Shown here piece after piece: positions 16,287-25,620 of a stretch of DNA of 64,000 nucleotides. A program made the position numbers and the translations under genes. Below the pieces are notes generated by a model that searched no databases, was not told the DNA's origin, and worked only from the letters and a program-made list of their open reading frames with translations. Location: NCBI RefSeq assembly GCF_016728505.1, contig NZ_CP068159.1:1240001-1304000 (forward strand), given 5' to 3'. Source of the stretch: Corynebacterium riegelii (lineage in GTDB: Bacteria > Actinomycetota > Actinomycetes > Mycobacteriales > Mycobacteriaceae). Position 1 is the stretch's first letter, and each line of letters opens with the position of its first letter.

Positions 16287-17642
16287 ATGGTGTATTCCAG
16301 CGAGCAACTCGCGCAAGTAATCAAGGCCTACGACATCCGCGGCGTGGTCGGCGAGACCATCGACGCAGATTTGGTGCGCAACATCGGCGCCGCATTCGCA
16401 CATATCCTGCGCGGTGAAGGGGAGACCCGTGTCGCGGTGGGCTATGACATGCGTCCGTCTTCACCAGAGCTCGCTGAGGCGTTTGCAGAAGGTGTCAACG
16501 CCCAAGGCTTGGACGTGACCCTGCTTGGTTTGACGTCTACGGATGAGCTGTACTTTGCCGCAGGCACGCTCGGCTGCGCAGGTGCGATGTTTACCGCCTC
16601 CCACAACCCGGCACGCTACAACGGCATCAAACTGTGCCGTACAGGCGCAACCCCGGTGTCCACGGACACGGGCCTTGGCCAGATCACCCAGATGCTGGTT
16701 GATGGGGTGGGGGCGTATGAGGGGGCACGCGGGGGCGTCGATAAGCAAGATGTCCTGGATGCTTATGCCGAGTTCCTGCGGGACTTGGTTCCGGTGAGTG
16801 GCAACCTGACTGTGGCTGTGGATGCGGCAAACGGCATGGCTGGGCTGACTGTGCCGGCGGTGCTGGGGGATATGGATATTCGCCCGCTCTACTTTGAGCT
16901 GGACGGGACCTTCCCCAACCATGAGGCCAACCCCTTGGACCCAAAGAACCTGGTGGATTTGCAGAAGTTCACCGTAGAGCAGGGGGCAGACATTGGTCTT
17001 GCCTTTGACGGGGATGCTGACCGCTGCTTCGTGGTAGATGAGCGCGGCGAGCCGGTCTCACCGTCTGCGATTACGGCGCTGATTGCCACTAGGACCCTGG
17101 CCAAGCACCCGGGGGCGACCATTATTCACAACCTGATCACCTCGCGCGCTGTGCCCGAGATGATCCAAGAAGCCAGCGGTACCGCAGTGCGCACCCGTGT
17201 GGGGCACTCCTACATCAAGGCGGAGATGGCTTCGCGCGGGGCGCTGTTTGGGGGCGAGCACTCCGCACACTACTACTTCCGTGAGTTCTTTAACGCGGAT
17301 TCCGGCCTGGTTGCCGCACTGCACGTGCTGGCAGCACTTGCGGAAAGTGACAAGCCGCTCTCCGAGCTCATGGCCCAGTTTGAGCGCTACTGCGCCTCCG
17401 GTGAGATCAACTCTGAGGTGGCCGACCAAGAGGCCACTACTCAGCGCGTTGTGGAGGCGTTTGCGGATCGCACGACGGAGGTGGACCACCTGGACGGGGT
17501 GAGCGTGAGCCTGGATTCCGGTGCGTGGTTTAACGTGCGCGCCTCTAACACGGAACCGCTGCTTCGCCTGAACGTGGAAGCACCCACGGAAGCTGAGGTT
17601 GAGGCGCTGGTTGCGGAGATCTTGGCCGTCATTCGTGGCTAA
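16287..17642 (+). CDS. pmmA: Phosphomannomutase
   Basis: Interconverts mannose-6-phosphate and mannose-1-phosphate, feeding GDP-mannose synthesis. The 451-residue protein has the four domains of the phosphohexomutase family: active-site serine loop TASHNPARYNGIK near residue 107, metal loop DGDADRC near 240, sugar loop GGEHSAHYYFRE near 320 and phosphate loop RASNTEPLLRLN near 425. manA follows after 46 nt, and the guanylyltransferase lies upstream, so mannose activation is complete in this cluster. Confidence 0.94.
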   Translation: MVYSSEQLAQVIKAYDIRGVVGETIDADLVRNIGAAFAHILRGEGETRVAVGYDMRPSSPELAEAFAEGVNAQGLDVTLLGLTSTDELYFAAGTLGCAGAMFTASHNPARYNGIKLCRTGATPVSTDTGLGQITQMLVDGVGAYEGARGGVDKQDVLDAYAEFLRDLVPVSGNLTVAVDAANGMAGLTVPAVLGDMDIRPLYFELDGTFPNHEANPLDPKNLVDLQKFTVEQGADIGLAFDGDADRCFVVDERGEPVSPSAITALIATRTLAKHPGATIIHNLITSRAVPEMIQEASGTAVRTRVGHSYIKAEMASRGALFGGEHSAHYYFREFFNADSGLVAALHVLAALAESDKPLSELMAQFERYCASGEINSEVADQEATTQRVVEAFADRTTEVDHLDGVSVSLDSGAWFNVRASNTEPLLRLNVEAPTEAEVEALVAEILAVIRG

Positions 17643-17688
17643 CTGGTAGCGTTGTCGGTCGGTCTTTTATCTGAAGGAGCCGTATTCG

Positions 17689-18873
17689 ATGCACAACCTT
17701 GAGGCTGCGCTACGCACCTACCCGTGGGGCTCTCGTACCCTGCTGGCACAGTTGCGGGGTACCACCTCACCCGCGCCGACCCCGGAGGCGGAGTTGTGGT
17801 TTGGTGCGCACCCGGCGGCGCCGTCGTCAATCAACGGTGAGCCGTTGGACAAGGTGATCAGTGCGGACCCTTCGGCGGCGCTGGGGCAGCGCGTGGAGAA
17901 AGCGTTTGACGGCCAGCTGCCGTTTTTGGTCAAACTGTTGGCCGCAGGCGAGCCGCTATCCATCCAGGCACACCCGTCACGGGACCAGGCGGCGGCGGGC
18001 TTTGCCCGCGAAAACGCGCTTGGGCTTGCGTTGGATGATCCGCGCCGAAACTACAAGGATGCCAACCCGAAGCCGGAGATCATCGTTGCGTTGACGCCGT
18101 TTCGCGCCCTGGCGGGCTTCCGTCCGGTGGCGCAGACCCGTGAGCTGTTTGATGCCTTGGACGGGCCTGACGGCGGGTTGGCTCGCTACAGCGCCATGCT
18201 TGTAGATGCGGAGCCCACAGCGAGCGTCCGCGCTGTGTTTACTACGTTGATTTCCCTGCCGGGGCCGCTGCGCAAGAGCCTGTTGGCGGATGTCGTTGCC
18301 GCCGCCGAAAACATCGGGGATGCGCCCGAGTGGATCAGGGACGCCGCCGAAACGTTCCTGGCGCTGGCGAAGCGTTACCCAAGCGATGAGGGCCCGCTGG
18401 TGGCACTGATGCTGAACTTGACCACGCTTGCTCCCGGTGAGGCGCTGTACCTAGCCGCTGGACAGCCGCACGCCTACCTCTCTGGCCTGGGTGTGGAGGT
18501 GATGGCCAACTCTGACAACGTGCTGCGCGGCGGGTTGACCTCTAAGCACGTTGATGTGCCTGAGCTAGTGCGCGTGTTGGATTTCACTCCCACGGGACAC
18601 CTGCGCGTGCCTGTGCGTGAGACCGACGGGGTAGTTGAGTACGAACTGCCGGTCAACGAGTTCGAGGTGAGCAAACACACGCTGGCAAAGGGCGAGGAGC
18701 TCAGCTTGCTTATCGACGGCCCAGCGATCCTCCTCATCACCTCCGGCCACATCACCAACGGGGACTGCGTTGTGGGCCCGGGGCAGGGGGCGTGGATTCC
18801 TGCGTCAGAGGCGCCAGTGTCTGTTGTTGCGCAGGACGATGACGGCGCAGAGGTGTTCTTCGTCCGCGCCTAA
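17689..18873 (+). CDS. manA: Mannose-6-phosphate isomerase, class I
   Basis: Zinc enzyme that links fructose-6-phosphate to mannose-6-phosphate. The 394-residue protein shows YPWGSRTLL, AELWFGAHP, LSIQAHPS (Gln and His ligands), the Glu of DANPKPEI and AGQPHAYLSGLGVEVMANSDNVLRGG, typical of type I enzymes. An AAGGAG ribosome site lies 11 nt before ATG. Together with pmmA and manC it completes the route to GDP-mannose. Ends 9 nt from the convergent Thr/Pro-rich gene. Confidence 0.94.
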   Translation: MHNLEAALRTYPWGSRTLLAQLRGTTSPAPTPEAELWFGAHPAAPSSINGEPLDKVISADPSAALGQRVEKAFDGQLPFLVKLLAAGEPLSIQAHPSRDQAAAGFARENALGLALDDPRRNYKDANPKPEIIVALTPFRALAGFRPVAQTRELFDALDGPDGGLARYSAMLVDAEPTASVRAVFTTLISLPGPLRKSLLADVVAAAENIGDAPEWIRDAAETFLALAKRYPSDEGPLVALMLNLTTLAPGEALYLAAGQPHAYLSGLGVEVMANSDNVLRGGLTSKHVDVPELVRVLDFTPTGHLRVPVRETDGVVEYELPVNEFEVSKHTLAKGEELSLLIDGPAILLITSGHITNGDCVVGPGQGAWIPASEAPVSVVAQDDDGAEVFFVRA

Positions 18874-18882
18874 GTTGCTCGC

Positions 18883-19758
18883 TTAGTTTTCGCTGGCCGC
18901 CGCCGCGCTGGTAGGCGTCTCTGTACCGGTGTGAGGCGTGATGATCTCCGGGGCTTTGCTCGCTTCCGGAGTTGTGGGTGTAGTCGACTCAGCAGGAGCT
19001 TCGGTGGAGTCCGGGGTGTCCGTCGGAACCGTTGGGTCGGTGGGTTGAGTCGGCCCTGTCGGCTCAGTTGGCTCAGTGGGCTCGCTTGGCTCCGTTGGCT
19101 CGCTCGGCTCTGTGGGCTCGGTGGGGTCCGTAGGGGTGGTGGGCTCGCCGGTAGCCGGTGGCACAGCGCCATTGGGTGCTGAAGGCTCAGTAGCGTCCGG
19201 CTTCGGCGGAGCCGCGGGCTCGCCAGGTTCGGGTTGCGGCGCCGGCTCGGCCGGCGGTGCAGGCTCAACTGGTGCTGGTGGCGCGGCCAGGTACGTCTCC
19301 GAAGGGAGATCGTTGTGCTCCGCTGGCGGGGCCACGTTCACGTTGGTGGGGCGGTAGTGCGCGGTGGGCACCCCGGATGCGCGAGTGCCAATCACGGCGT
19401 GCGGGGGCGCCAGCGGGTCATCTTCCATCCGGTACCCGCGAGGAGCTGGCGCTGCCTGGACGAAGTGGCCTTCGGTTCCGCCCCAGTTGGGGGATCCTGG
19501 CACCTGTCCCGCTTGAGCGTTCCCACGGTTCTTCGGGCGCTGGAACGGGGTGATACGCGGTGGTGTGGCCACCGAAGACGTCGTGCTGCCGCCCAAAAGC
19601 GTCCCGGCGGTCTGCGGCGAAGCAGTTGTGTCGCCGGTGTAGCCTGCCGTTACTGGGCGTCCCGGGGTAGAGGCGCTCCAAACCGCAAGACCAACTATGA
19701 GGGCTGCGGCTAGCCCAGCGGCCATGAACACACCCACGCTGCGTTGGTTCCGGTTCAT
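18883..19758 (-). CDS. Membrane-anchored protein with Thr/Pro/Glu repeat tail
   Basis: A 291-residue protein with one N-terminal membrane segment (about 9-28, FMAAGLAAALIVGLAVW) and a long low-complexity exterior. From about residue 205 it consists of PTEPSEP/PTEPTEP-type hexapeptides, about ten in a row, preceded by a Pro/Ala/Glu-rich stretch. Such tails usually span or bind the cell wall. The middle (residues 60-150) has little recognisable structure. No family is recognised. It is divergent from the DUF4259-tmk-mtrAB run. Confidence 0.75.
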   Translation of the reverse strand: MNRNQRSVGVFMAAGLAAALIVGLAVWSASTPGRPVTAGYTGDTTASPQTAGTLLGGSTTSSVATPPRITPFQRPKNRGNAQAGQVPGSPNWGGTEGHFVQAAPAPRGYRMEDDPLAPPHAVIGTRASGVPTAHYRPTNVNVAPPAEHNDLPSETYLAAPPAPVEPAPPAEPAPQPEPGEPAAPPKPDATEPSAPNGAVPPATGEPTTPTDPTEPTEPSEPTEPSEPTEPTEPTGPTQPTDPTVPTDTPDSTEAPAESTTPTTPEASKAPEIITPHTGTETPTSAAAASEN

Positions 19759-19896
19759 GGGGACTCCCTGGGGTTACGAATTGATAACGGCGACTGTGTG
19801 ACCTGTTTATAACATAATCAGTGGACAACATGCACTACCGTGGCGGGAAGAACGCAGGGCTGTGGCGTAGATACCGCATATAGAAAGGACAAGCAG
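19759..19896. promoter_or_regulatory. Divergent promoter region
   Basis: Contains TATAACATAATCAG around 19807-19820, where hexamers for both strands can be placed, between the Thr/Pro-rich gene and the DUF4259 gene. No gene seen. Confidence 0.4.
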
Positions 19897-20259
19897 ATGA
19901 GCACGTGGGATCGCGAGATTTTTTCCGACGAGACGAACGCAGATTTTCTCGATGAACTGGTAGAACTTGAGCCGGAAGAGATTCTTGAGGCTGTCTCGGA
20001 CGCCGTGTTGCTGGCAAATGGTGCCGGGGCTTCGGACGAAGAGATTGCCAATGGTCGCGCAGCTGCAACCATTGCTGCCATTTGGTCGGGCGCACCGTTT
20101 TCCGCGGGCGATATCGCGGAGTCGTACCCGTTTATCCGTTCCAACCCGGGTGAGATCAGTGAGCAGATCGCTGAAGCCGCCGCGGCACTGCTTGAGGCAG
20201 CAGCTGAAGATGGTGACACTGAGGCGGACGTGGACCAGTTCGTCGAAGCACTGTCATAA
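19897..20259 (+). CDS. DUF4259 family protein
   Basis: A 120-residue acidic protein, beginning STWDREIFSDETNADFLDEL, the typical DUF4259 start, followed by Ala/Glu-rich helices. The ATG at 19897 follows an AGAAAGG ribosome site; the longer frame from 19840 is not supported. It lies 25 nt before tmk and may be cotranscribed. Function unknown. Confidence 0.8.
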   Translation: MSTWDREIFSDETNADFLDELVELEPEEILEAVSDAVLLANGAGASDEEIANGRAAATIAAIWSGAPFSAGDIAESYPFIRSNPGEISEQIAEAAAALLEAAAEDGDTEADVDQFVEALS

Positions 20260-20284
20260 GAGGGAAACACGTAACTGATACTCA

Positions 20285-20890
20285 ATGATCATCGCAGTTG
20301 AAGGTATTGACGGCGCGGGCAAGAACACCTTGGTCAGCGCCGTACTGAAGGAAGTTGACGCTGCAACGCTAGCGTTTCCGCGCTATGAAGATTCCGCTGC
20401 AGCCCAGCTGGCGCAGGCAGCCCTGCACGGCAAGATGGGGGACATGACGGACTCCGCCTACGCCATGGCCGCCATGTTTGCCTTAGACAGGCATGGTGCG
20501 ATGGATATGCTGCAGGAGTATGCAGGCAACCCGGACAAGGTGCTGCTTTTAGATAGGTATGCGGCGTCCAACGCGGCGTACACCTGGGCGCGTACCGGTG
20601 ATGAGACCGCGCTTGGCTGGGTTGAGGCGCTGGAGTTTGAGCGTCTTGGCTTGCCGCGCCCGGACTTGCAGGTACTAGTGCCCACGGATCCGGAGCTTGC
20701 TGGTCAGCGCGCCCAGAAGCGGGAGGCGGAAGATGACTCCCGCACGCGTGATCGTTATGAGCGTGACCGGTTGCTGCAGGTGGCCACCTATACGGCGTAT
20801 ACCGAGATGGCGAAGCGTGAGTGGGCAAGCCCCTGGCTGGTTACCAGTGACGCGAACAGTATTATTGAGGCCTGTCGCCCAAGCAGTTAA
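20285..20890 (+). CDS. tmk: Thymidylate kinase
   Basis: Phosphorylates dTMP to dTDP. The P-loop VEGIDGAGKNTL lies at residues 5-16, LDRYAASNAAY is the DRX motif that holds the substrate, and the lid is around REAEDDSRTRDRYERD. Length 201 is in the family range. Immediately upstream of mtrA (9 nt gap), as in C. glutamicum, so the essential kinase and the response regulator may share a transcript. Confidence 0.94.
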   Translation: MIIAVEGIDGAGKNTLVSAVLKEVDAATLAFPRYEDSAAAQLAQAALHGKMGDMTDSAYAMAAMFALDRHGAMDMLQEYAGNPDKVLLLDRYAASNAAYTWARTGDETALGWVEALEFERLGLPRPDLQVLVPTDPELAGQRAQKREAEDDSRTRDRYERDRLLQVATYTAYTEMAKREWASPWLVTSDANSIIEACRPSS

Positions 20891-20899
20891 GGAGCCACC

Positions 20900-21586
20900 A
20901 TGCCGCCAAAGATCCTGGTTGTAGATGATGATCCCGCGATCAATGAAATGCTCACTATCGTGTTGGAAGCGGAGGGCTTTGCCACTGAATCAGTAACTGA
21001 TGGTGCTGCAGCGGTGCCCACGTTCCGCTCCACTAACCCGGACCTGATTCTGCTGGATCTGATGTTGCCGGGGGTTAATGGCATTGATATTTGCCGTGAG
21101 ATCCGCAAGGAATCCGCGGTGCCGATTGTCATGCTGACCGCGAAGACGGACACGGTTGATGTGGTGTTGGGCTTGGAGTCCGGGGCGGATGATTACATTA
21201 CGAAGCCGTTTAAGCCGAAAGAGCTGGTCGCCCGTATCCGGGCGCGTCTGCGTCGCATGGATGATGAGCCGAGTGAGACCTTGAGCATTGGGGATCTGAC
21301 TATTGATGTGCCGCAGCACATGGTCACCCGTGGTGGCGAGGAGATTAACCTCACGCCGCTGGAGTTTGACCTGCTGTTGGAGATGGCGCGTCGTCCCAAC
21401 CAGGTGCATACGGGTGAAGAGCTGTTGGAAAACGTGTGGGGCTACCACAATGCGTCTGATACGCGTTTGGTGAATGTGCACGTGCAGCGTCTGCGTTCCA
21501 AGATTGAGCATGATCCGGAGAACCCGGAGATCATTTTGACGGTGCGTGGCGTGGGCTACAAGACGGGTAAGACTGAGGGTGCCTAA
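20900..21586 (+). CDS. mtrA: Response regulator MtrA
   Basis: OmpR-type regulator of cell-wall metabolism, osmoprotection and division genes in corynebacteria. Receiver domain 1-120 with acidic pocket 9-11, phosphoacceptor Asp53 (LDLMLPG), Thr80 and Lys102. The winged-helix domain from about 130 ends in ILTVRGVGYK. A GGAGCC ribosome site precedes the ATG. The partner kinase gene begins inside its last codons. Confidence 0.97.
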   Translation: MPPKILVVDDDPAINEMLTIVLEAEGFATESVTDGAAAVPTFRSTNPDLILLDLMLPGVNGIDICREIRKESAVPIVMLTAKTDTVDVVLGLESGADDYITKPFKPKELVARIRARLRRMDDEPSETLSIGDLTIDVPQHMVTRGGEEINLTPLEFDLLLEMARRPNQVHTGEELLENVWGYHNASDTRLVNVHVQRLRSKIEHDPENPEIILTVRGVGYKTGKTEGA

Positions 21587-23180
21587 AGCGCCAAGGCCGT
21601 TGCGCCGGATAGGGGAGAACGTCGCCGATTCGTGGCGCACATCCCTTCAGGTGCGCTTTGTAGGCACGGTGCTTCTGGTGTCCACCGTGGTGATGCTGGT
21701 GTTGGGGTTTACCTTGGCCACGGTGATGACCCAGCGCATTGCGCAATCAAAGATTGATGCTGCGGATGTGGAGATTGATCGCGCTCGCGTGCTGGTGGAG
21801 GAGCAGCTGGAAACAACCGGTGCGAATGCGTCGTTGCAGTCGCGCTTGAACACGACGCGTGCCAGTTTGACGCAGCGTACGCAGCAAAGCACGGATGTAG
21901 CCAACGTGTATGAGCCGGTGCTGCTGGTGGAGTCCTCGCTGGGGGTGGTGACGTCTTCGCCAGAGAATTATCGGGTGCCTGACCAGCTGGTGGAGTACGT
22001 CAAGCAGGGCAATGTGGCGTACCAGTTCGCGGTGGTTGAGCGGCCCGATTCAAGCCAGTACAACGCGCTGATCATTGGCACGCCAACGGATGCGGATGTG
22101 CCTAACTTGCAGCTGTATTTGGTTACCAACATTGATAATGAAACGTCCACGCTTGCCTTGATGCGTGGTTTGCTCGCCTCTGCCGCGCTGATTGTCATTG
22201 TGTTGTTGGTGGGTATTGCGTGGTTGGCTTCCCAGCAGATTGTCGCGCCGGTGCGTTCGGCGTCAAGGACGGCGGAGCGGTTCGCAGCAGGCCATTTGCG
22301 TGAGCGTATGCCGATTGAGGGGGAGGACGAGATGGCGGTGTTGGCCTTGTCCTTCAACAACATGGCGGACAAGCTTTCCCGGCAGATTAATCAGCTGGAG
22401 GAGTACGGTGACCTGCAGCGTCAGTTCACCTCCGACGTGTCGCATGAGCTGCGTACGCCGTTGACCACGGTGCGTATGGCTGCGGACATGATTGCTTCTG
22501 ATCAGGACGCGTTGGAGCCGGCGCAGCGTCGAGCTAGTGAGTTGATGATCCGTGAGTTGGATCGTTTTGAGGCCTTGTTGACGGACTTGTTGGAGATTTC
22601 GCGCCATGACGCAGGCGTGGCTGATTTGGCCAGCGCGATGATGGATGTGCGTGCCCCGATTGAGTCGGCGTGGGCGCAAACGCAGCACTTGGCAGAAGAG
22701 CTGGATGTGGAGGTGAGCTTTGATCTGCCGGATGCGCCGGTGCAGATTGAGGGTGATCCGCGCCGGATTGAGCGCATTGTGCGCAACCTGATTGCTAATG
22801 CCATTGATCATTCTGAGGGCAATCCGGTGCACGTGGCGCTTGCACAGAATGATGAGGCCGTGGCTGTGACGGTGACTGATGGTGGCGTGGGGTTGAAGCC
22901 TGGCCAGGAGGAGTTGGTGTTTAACCGCTTCTGGCGTGCAGATAAGTCCCGCAAGCGCCACTCTGGTGGTACGGGCTTAGGCCTTGCCATTGCGCGTGAG
23001 GACGCACAGTTGCACCACGGCATCCTCGACGCCGCAGGCGTTTCCGGCGTTGGCTCCCAGTTCCGTCTGGTGCTGCCGCGGCATCCGGACGAAGGTTTTC
23101 GGCACGCGCCGGTGGAGCTGAACCCGCCGGGTGCGGTGGCTGAACTGCCCGCACCTGAGGAGGTGGAGGACCATGAGTAA
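21579..23180 (+). CDS. mtrB: Sensor histidine kinase MtrB
   Basis: Membrane kinase for MtrA, 533 residues. Two membrane segments (about 25-45 and 185-208) bracket an extracytoplasmic sensor region of about 140 residues. Then come a HAMP domain, the phosphorylated His289 in DVSHELRTPLTTV, the N box NLIANAIDHSEG and GTGLGLAIAREDAQLHHG. The GTG at 21579 overlaps the end of mtrA by 8 nt; the longer frame from 21546 lies wholly inside mtrA. The C-terminus is Pro/Glu-rich. Confidence 0.95.
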   Translation: MPKAPRPLRRIGENVADSWRTSLQVRFVGTVLLVSTVVMLVLGFTLATVMTQRIAQSKIDAADVEIDRARVLVEEQLETTGANASLQSRLNTTRASLTQRTQQSTDVANVYEPVLLVESSLGVVTSSPENYRVPDQLVEYVKQGNVAYQFAVVERPDSSQYNALIIGTPTDADVPNLQLYLVTNIDNETSTLALMRGLLASAALIVIVLLVGIAWLASQQIVAPVRSASRTAERFAAGHLRERMPIEGEDEMAVLALSFNNMADKLSRQINQLEEYGDLQRQFTSDVSHELRTPLTTVRMAADMIASDQDALEPAQRRASELMIRELDRFEALLTDLLEISRHDAGVADLASAMMDVRAPIESAWAQTQHLAEELDVEVSFDLPDAPVQIEGDPRRIERIVRNLIANAIDHSEGNPVHVALAQNDEAVAVTVTDGGVGLKPGQEELVFNRFWRADKSRKRHSGGTGLGLAIAREDAQLHHGILDAAGVSGVGSQFRLVLPRHPDEGFRHAPVELNPPGAVAELPAPEEVEDHE

Positions 23181-24903
23181 ACGCATGAGTAAACGCCTGC
23201 ACAAGCCGCTGCCAGCCCTCCTTACAGCCACAGCCTTGGTGGTGAGCCTGACAAGCTGCGCAAGTTTGCCTTCCACGTCAAGTCCGCACGTGCTTCGCTC
23301 CTTCAACCCGCAAGCGCCTGCAGTGCCCGTGATTGCCCCGGAGGAGGGCCGCGAGCCTGACTTGCTGTTGCGTGACTTCTACGCGGCGTCTGCTATTCCT
23401 ACATCGGATTATGAGGCGGCGCGTGCGTTTATGACGTCGCAGGCGTCCGCAGCGTGGGACCCCACGGAGGAGACCCTGGTGGTGGATCGCATCGGCGTGA
23501 CCACCATGCCTGGTAGCACGCCGAATCGTCGGAGTTTTTCGGTCCACGGCAACGTGGTCGGTGTGCTTGGTGCCGGCGGCATGTATCGCCCGGAGCGCGG
23601 CTCCTATGAGGCGACGATTGAGCTGCAGCAGGTCAGTGGTGAGTGGCGTGTGGCCTCACTGCCTGCGGGTGTGGTGTTGGAGCGCACCGAGCTGCGCAAC
23701 CAGTACCAGCCGTTTAACCTGTACTTTTTTGATGAGCGCAGTGGCGAACTTGTCACTGATCGCCGGTGGGTGTTCTCCCGGCGCGAGACCCTGGCCAGCG
23801 CGTTGATTTCGTTGTTGATGCAGGACCCGTCCACACGCCTTGAGCCTGCGGTGTCCACTGTTTCGCCCACGGGCGCGTCCTACCTTGGCATGGAGGACGG
23901 CGCGTACGGGTTCTCCGGTTTCGGTGGGGTAAATGATCAGGACCGAGCGCGGTTTGCGGCGGGTGTGGTGTGGACGTTGGCGTCGGCAGGCATCAATGGC
24001 CCCTTCCGCATCACCGCGGACGGTGCTCCGTTGATCAGCGGGGCCACGGACCTGACTACGGATGATTTCAGTGAACTCAGCCCGGTGGTGCAGGCTGCAG
24101 GGGAATCGCGGCTTTACTCGTTGACCGGTGGGAGCATTTCGCTTGTCGACGCCGCGTCGACCTCCCTCATCGATTCCCCCCTATCCAGCGAAGGCACTGT
24201 TCAAAGCGTAGACATCAACGCCGCTGGCAAGTGGGCTGCCGTGTTTGCTGCCTCCGGCCAGCCAGCGAAGCTGCGCGTTGGCTCCTTCGACGGCGCCGAC
24301 ACTGAGTTGATGGAGGCGGAGACGTTTACGCGTCCGTCGTTTGAATCCAAAGCCAATGCGGTGTGGACGGTGGCAGACGGCCAGCACATCCAACGCACGG
24401 TGCGCTCCGCGGCAACCAATGAGTTCACCACTGAGCAGATTGCCATCCAGATGCCAGAAGGCATTTCCGGCAACATCTCCGTGCTGCGATTGTCGCGCTC
24501 CGGCGCGCGCGTCGTCTTAGTAGTAGACGGCAGGCTGTTTACCGGCATTGTGGACAGGCGATCACCAGGCGAGCGCGCCATTGTCAACGTCATGGAGTAC
24601 GCCACTGAACTCGGCGGGTCAGTGGTTGCTGCGGACTGGCAGCCAGACGGCTCACTGATCGTGGGCACCTCAAGCTCCATCTCGCCGGTGCTGCGCGTGG
24701 AACAGGACGGATCCTCCGCCACCACACTGAGCGTGGGCAACATCTCCGCGCCCGTGGTTGCCGTGGCGGCCTCGCCGAACATGCTCTACGTCACCGACGC
24801 AAACGCCATCCTGCAACTGCCCAACGCAGGCGAGGACAACCCGCTGTGGCGCGAAGTTCCGGGCCTGCAGGGCGTGCGCGCCATCCCGATCGTGGCACGC
24901 TAA
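23173..24903 (+). CDS. lpqB: Lipoprotein LpqB
   Basis: Lipoprotein partner of MtrAB; in mycobacteria LpqB binds the MtrB sensor domain. The 576-residue protein has a lipobox LTSC (Cys about residue 27), a GerMN-like domain (about 50-270, LLLRDFYAASAIP) and a C-terminal beta-propeller. The ATG at 23173 overlaps the mtrB end by 8 nt with GGAGGTGGAGGA as ribosome site. A repeated start MSKRMSKR reflects two close ATGs. Confidence 0.93.
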   Translation: MSKRMSKRLHKPLPALLTATALVVSLTSCASLPSTSSPHVLRSFNPQAPAVPVIAPEEGREPDLLLRDFYAASAIPTSDYEAARAFMTSQASAAWDPTEETLVVDRIGVTTMPGSTPNRRSFSVHGNVVGVLGAGGMYRPERGSYEATIELQQVSGEWRVASLPAGVVLERTELRNQYQPFNLYFFDERSGELVTDRRWVFSRRETLASALISLLMQDPSTRLEPAVSTVSPTGASYLGMEDGAYGFSGFGGVNDQDRARFAAGVVWTLASAGINGPFRITADGAPLISGATDLTTDDFSELSPVVQAAGESRLYSLTGGSISLVDAASTSLIDSPLSSEGTVQSVDINAAGKWAAVFAASGQPAKLRVGSFDGADTELMEAETFTRPSFESKANAVWTVADGQHIQRTVRSAATNEFTTEQIAIQMPEGISGNISVLRLSRSGARVVLVVDGRLFTGIVDRRSPGERAIVNVMEYATELGGSVVAADWQPDGSLIVGTSSSISPVLRVEQDGSSATTLSVGNISAPVVAVAASPNMLYVTDANAILQLPNAGEDNPLWREVPGLQGVRAIPIVAR

Positions 24904-25542
24904 ATGACACTGTTCACTGAGCTTGCAGAGCTTGTTTTGCCGCGACACTGCGCAGGCTGTGGCGCGCCGGGCCATCTGCTGTGCCCCACGTGCAAGCGTG
25001 ATCTGGCCGCGCCGCCTCAGCGTGTGTTTCCGCCAACCTCGCCGCACGTGCCGGTGTTTGCACTGGGGCCGTATGACGGGGCGCACCGCCGCGTCATCAT
25101 TGCCATGAAGGAGCGCAACAACCTCGCAGTGCGCACGTACGTCGGAGCCGTTGTGGAATCCGCATTGGACTTCCTGGAGGCACGCGGCGAGATCCCGTAC
25201 GGCTGTGCGCTTGTCCCCGCACCTACGCGTGCGTCCTCAGCGCGTGCCCGCGGTGGGGATCCGGTCAAGGCGTGCTGCGTGGCAACTTCGCGCAACGTTG
25301 CGCCCGTGTTGCACCTTGATTCGCATGCGGCCGACCAGTCTGAACTTGACGCCACAGCGCGCCGCGCGAACCTTGCCAAAGCGGTTCGGCTTGCTGCACT
25401 ACCCCCGTTTCTTGGCCCCGCTACACCATGCATTGTGGTTGATGATGTGGTGACTACGGGGGCGACGTTGCAGGCGAGCGTCGAAAAGCTACTGGCCCAT
25501 GGCGTCAATGTTGCTGCCTGCCTGACCATCTGTGAGGCATAG
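24904..25542 (+). CDS. comF: ComF family phosphoribosyltransferase-like protein
   Basis: A 212-residue ComF/GntX relative. The N-terminal zinc motif is CAGCGAPGHLLCPTC (residues 16-30), and the PRPP-binding loop is CIVVDDVVTTGATL (about 178-191). In competent bacteria ComFC takes part in DNA uptake; here no other competence genes are seen, so the function is open. ATG directly follows the lpqB stop, extending the mtrAB-lpqB operon. Confidence 0.87.
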   Translation: MTLFTELAELVLPRHCAGCGAPGHLLCPTCKRDLAAPPQRVFPPTSPHVPVFALGPYDGAHRRVIIAMKERNNLAVRTYVGAVVESALDFLEARGEIPYGCALVPAPTRASSARARGGDPVKACCVATSRNVAPVLHLDSHAADQSELDATARRANLAKAVRLAALPPFLGPATPCIVVDDVVTTGATLQASVEKLLAHGVNVAACLTICEA

Positions 25543-25569
25543 CAACGGCTGAGAGACGAATGCCACTTG

Positions 25570-25575
25570 TATGAT
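25570..25575 (+). promoter_or_regulatory. -10 element of hpf
   Basis: TATGAT about 45 nt before the hpf ATG; a leader of about 40 nt with a strong GGAGGAAAG ribosome site follows. Confidence 0.5.
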
Positions 25576-25620
25576 GGGAAGTGACCCCGTTCCTACAACC
25601 TTTTGAGGAGGAAAGCAGAC

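Noticed and set aside
19028..19143. Regular short repeats that could suggest a CRISPR array
   Set aside because: The repeats are codons for PTEPxEP in an intact gene, with no spacers of constant length.
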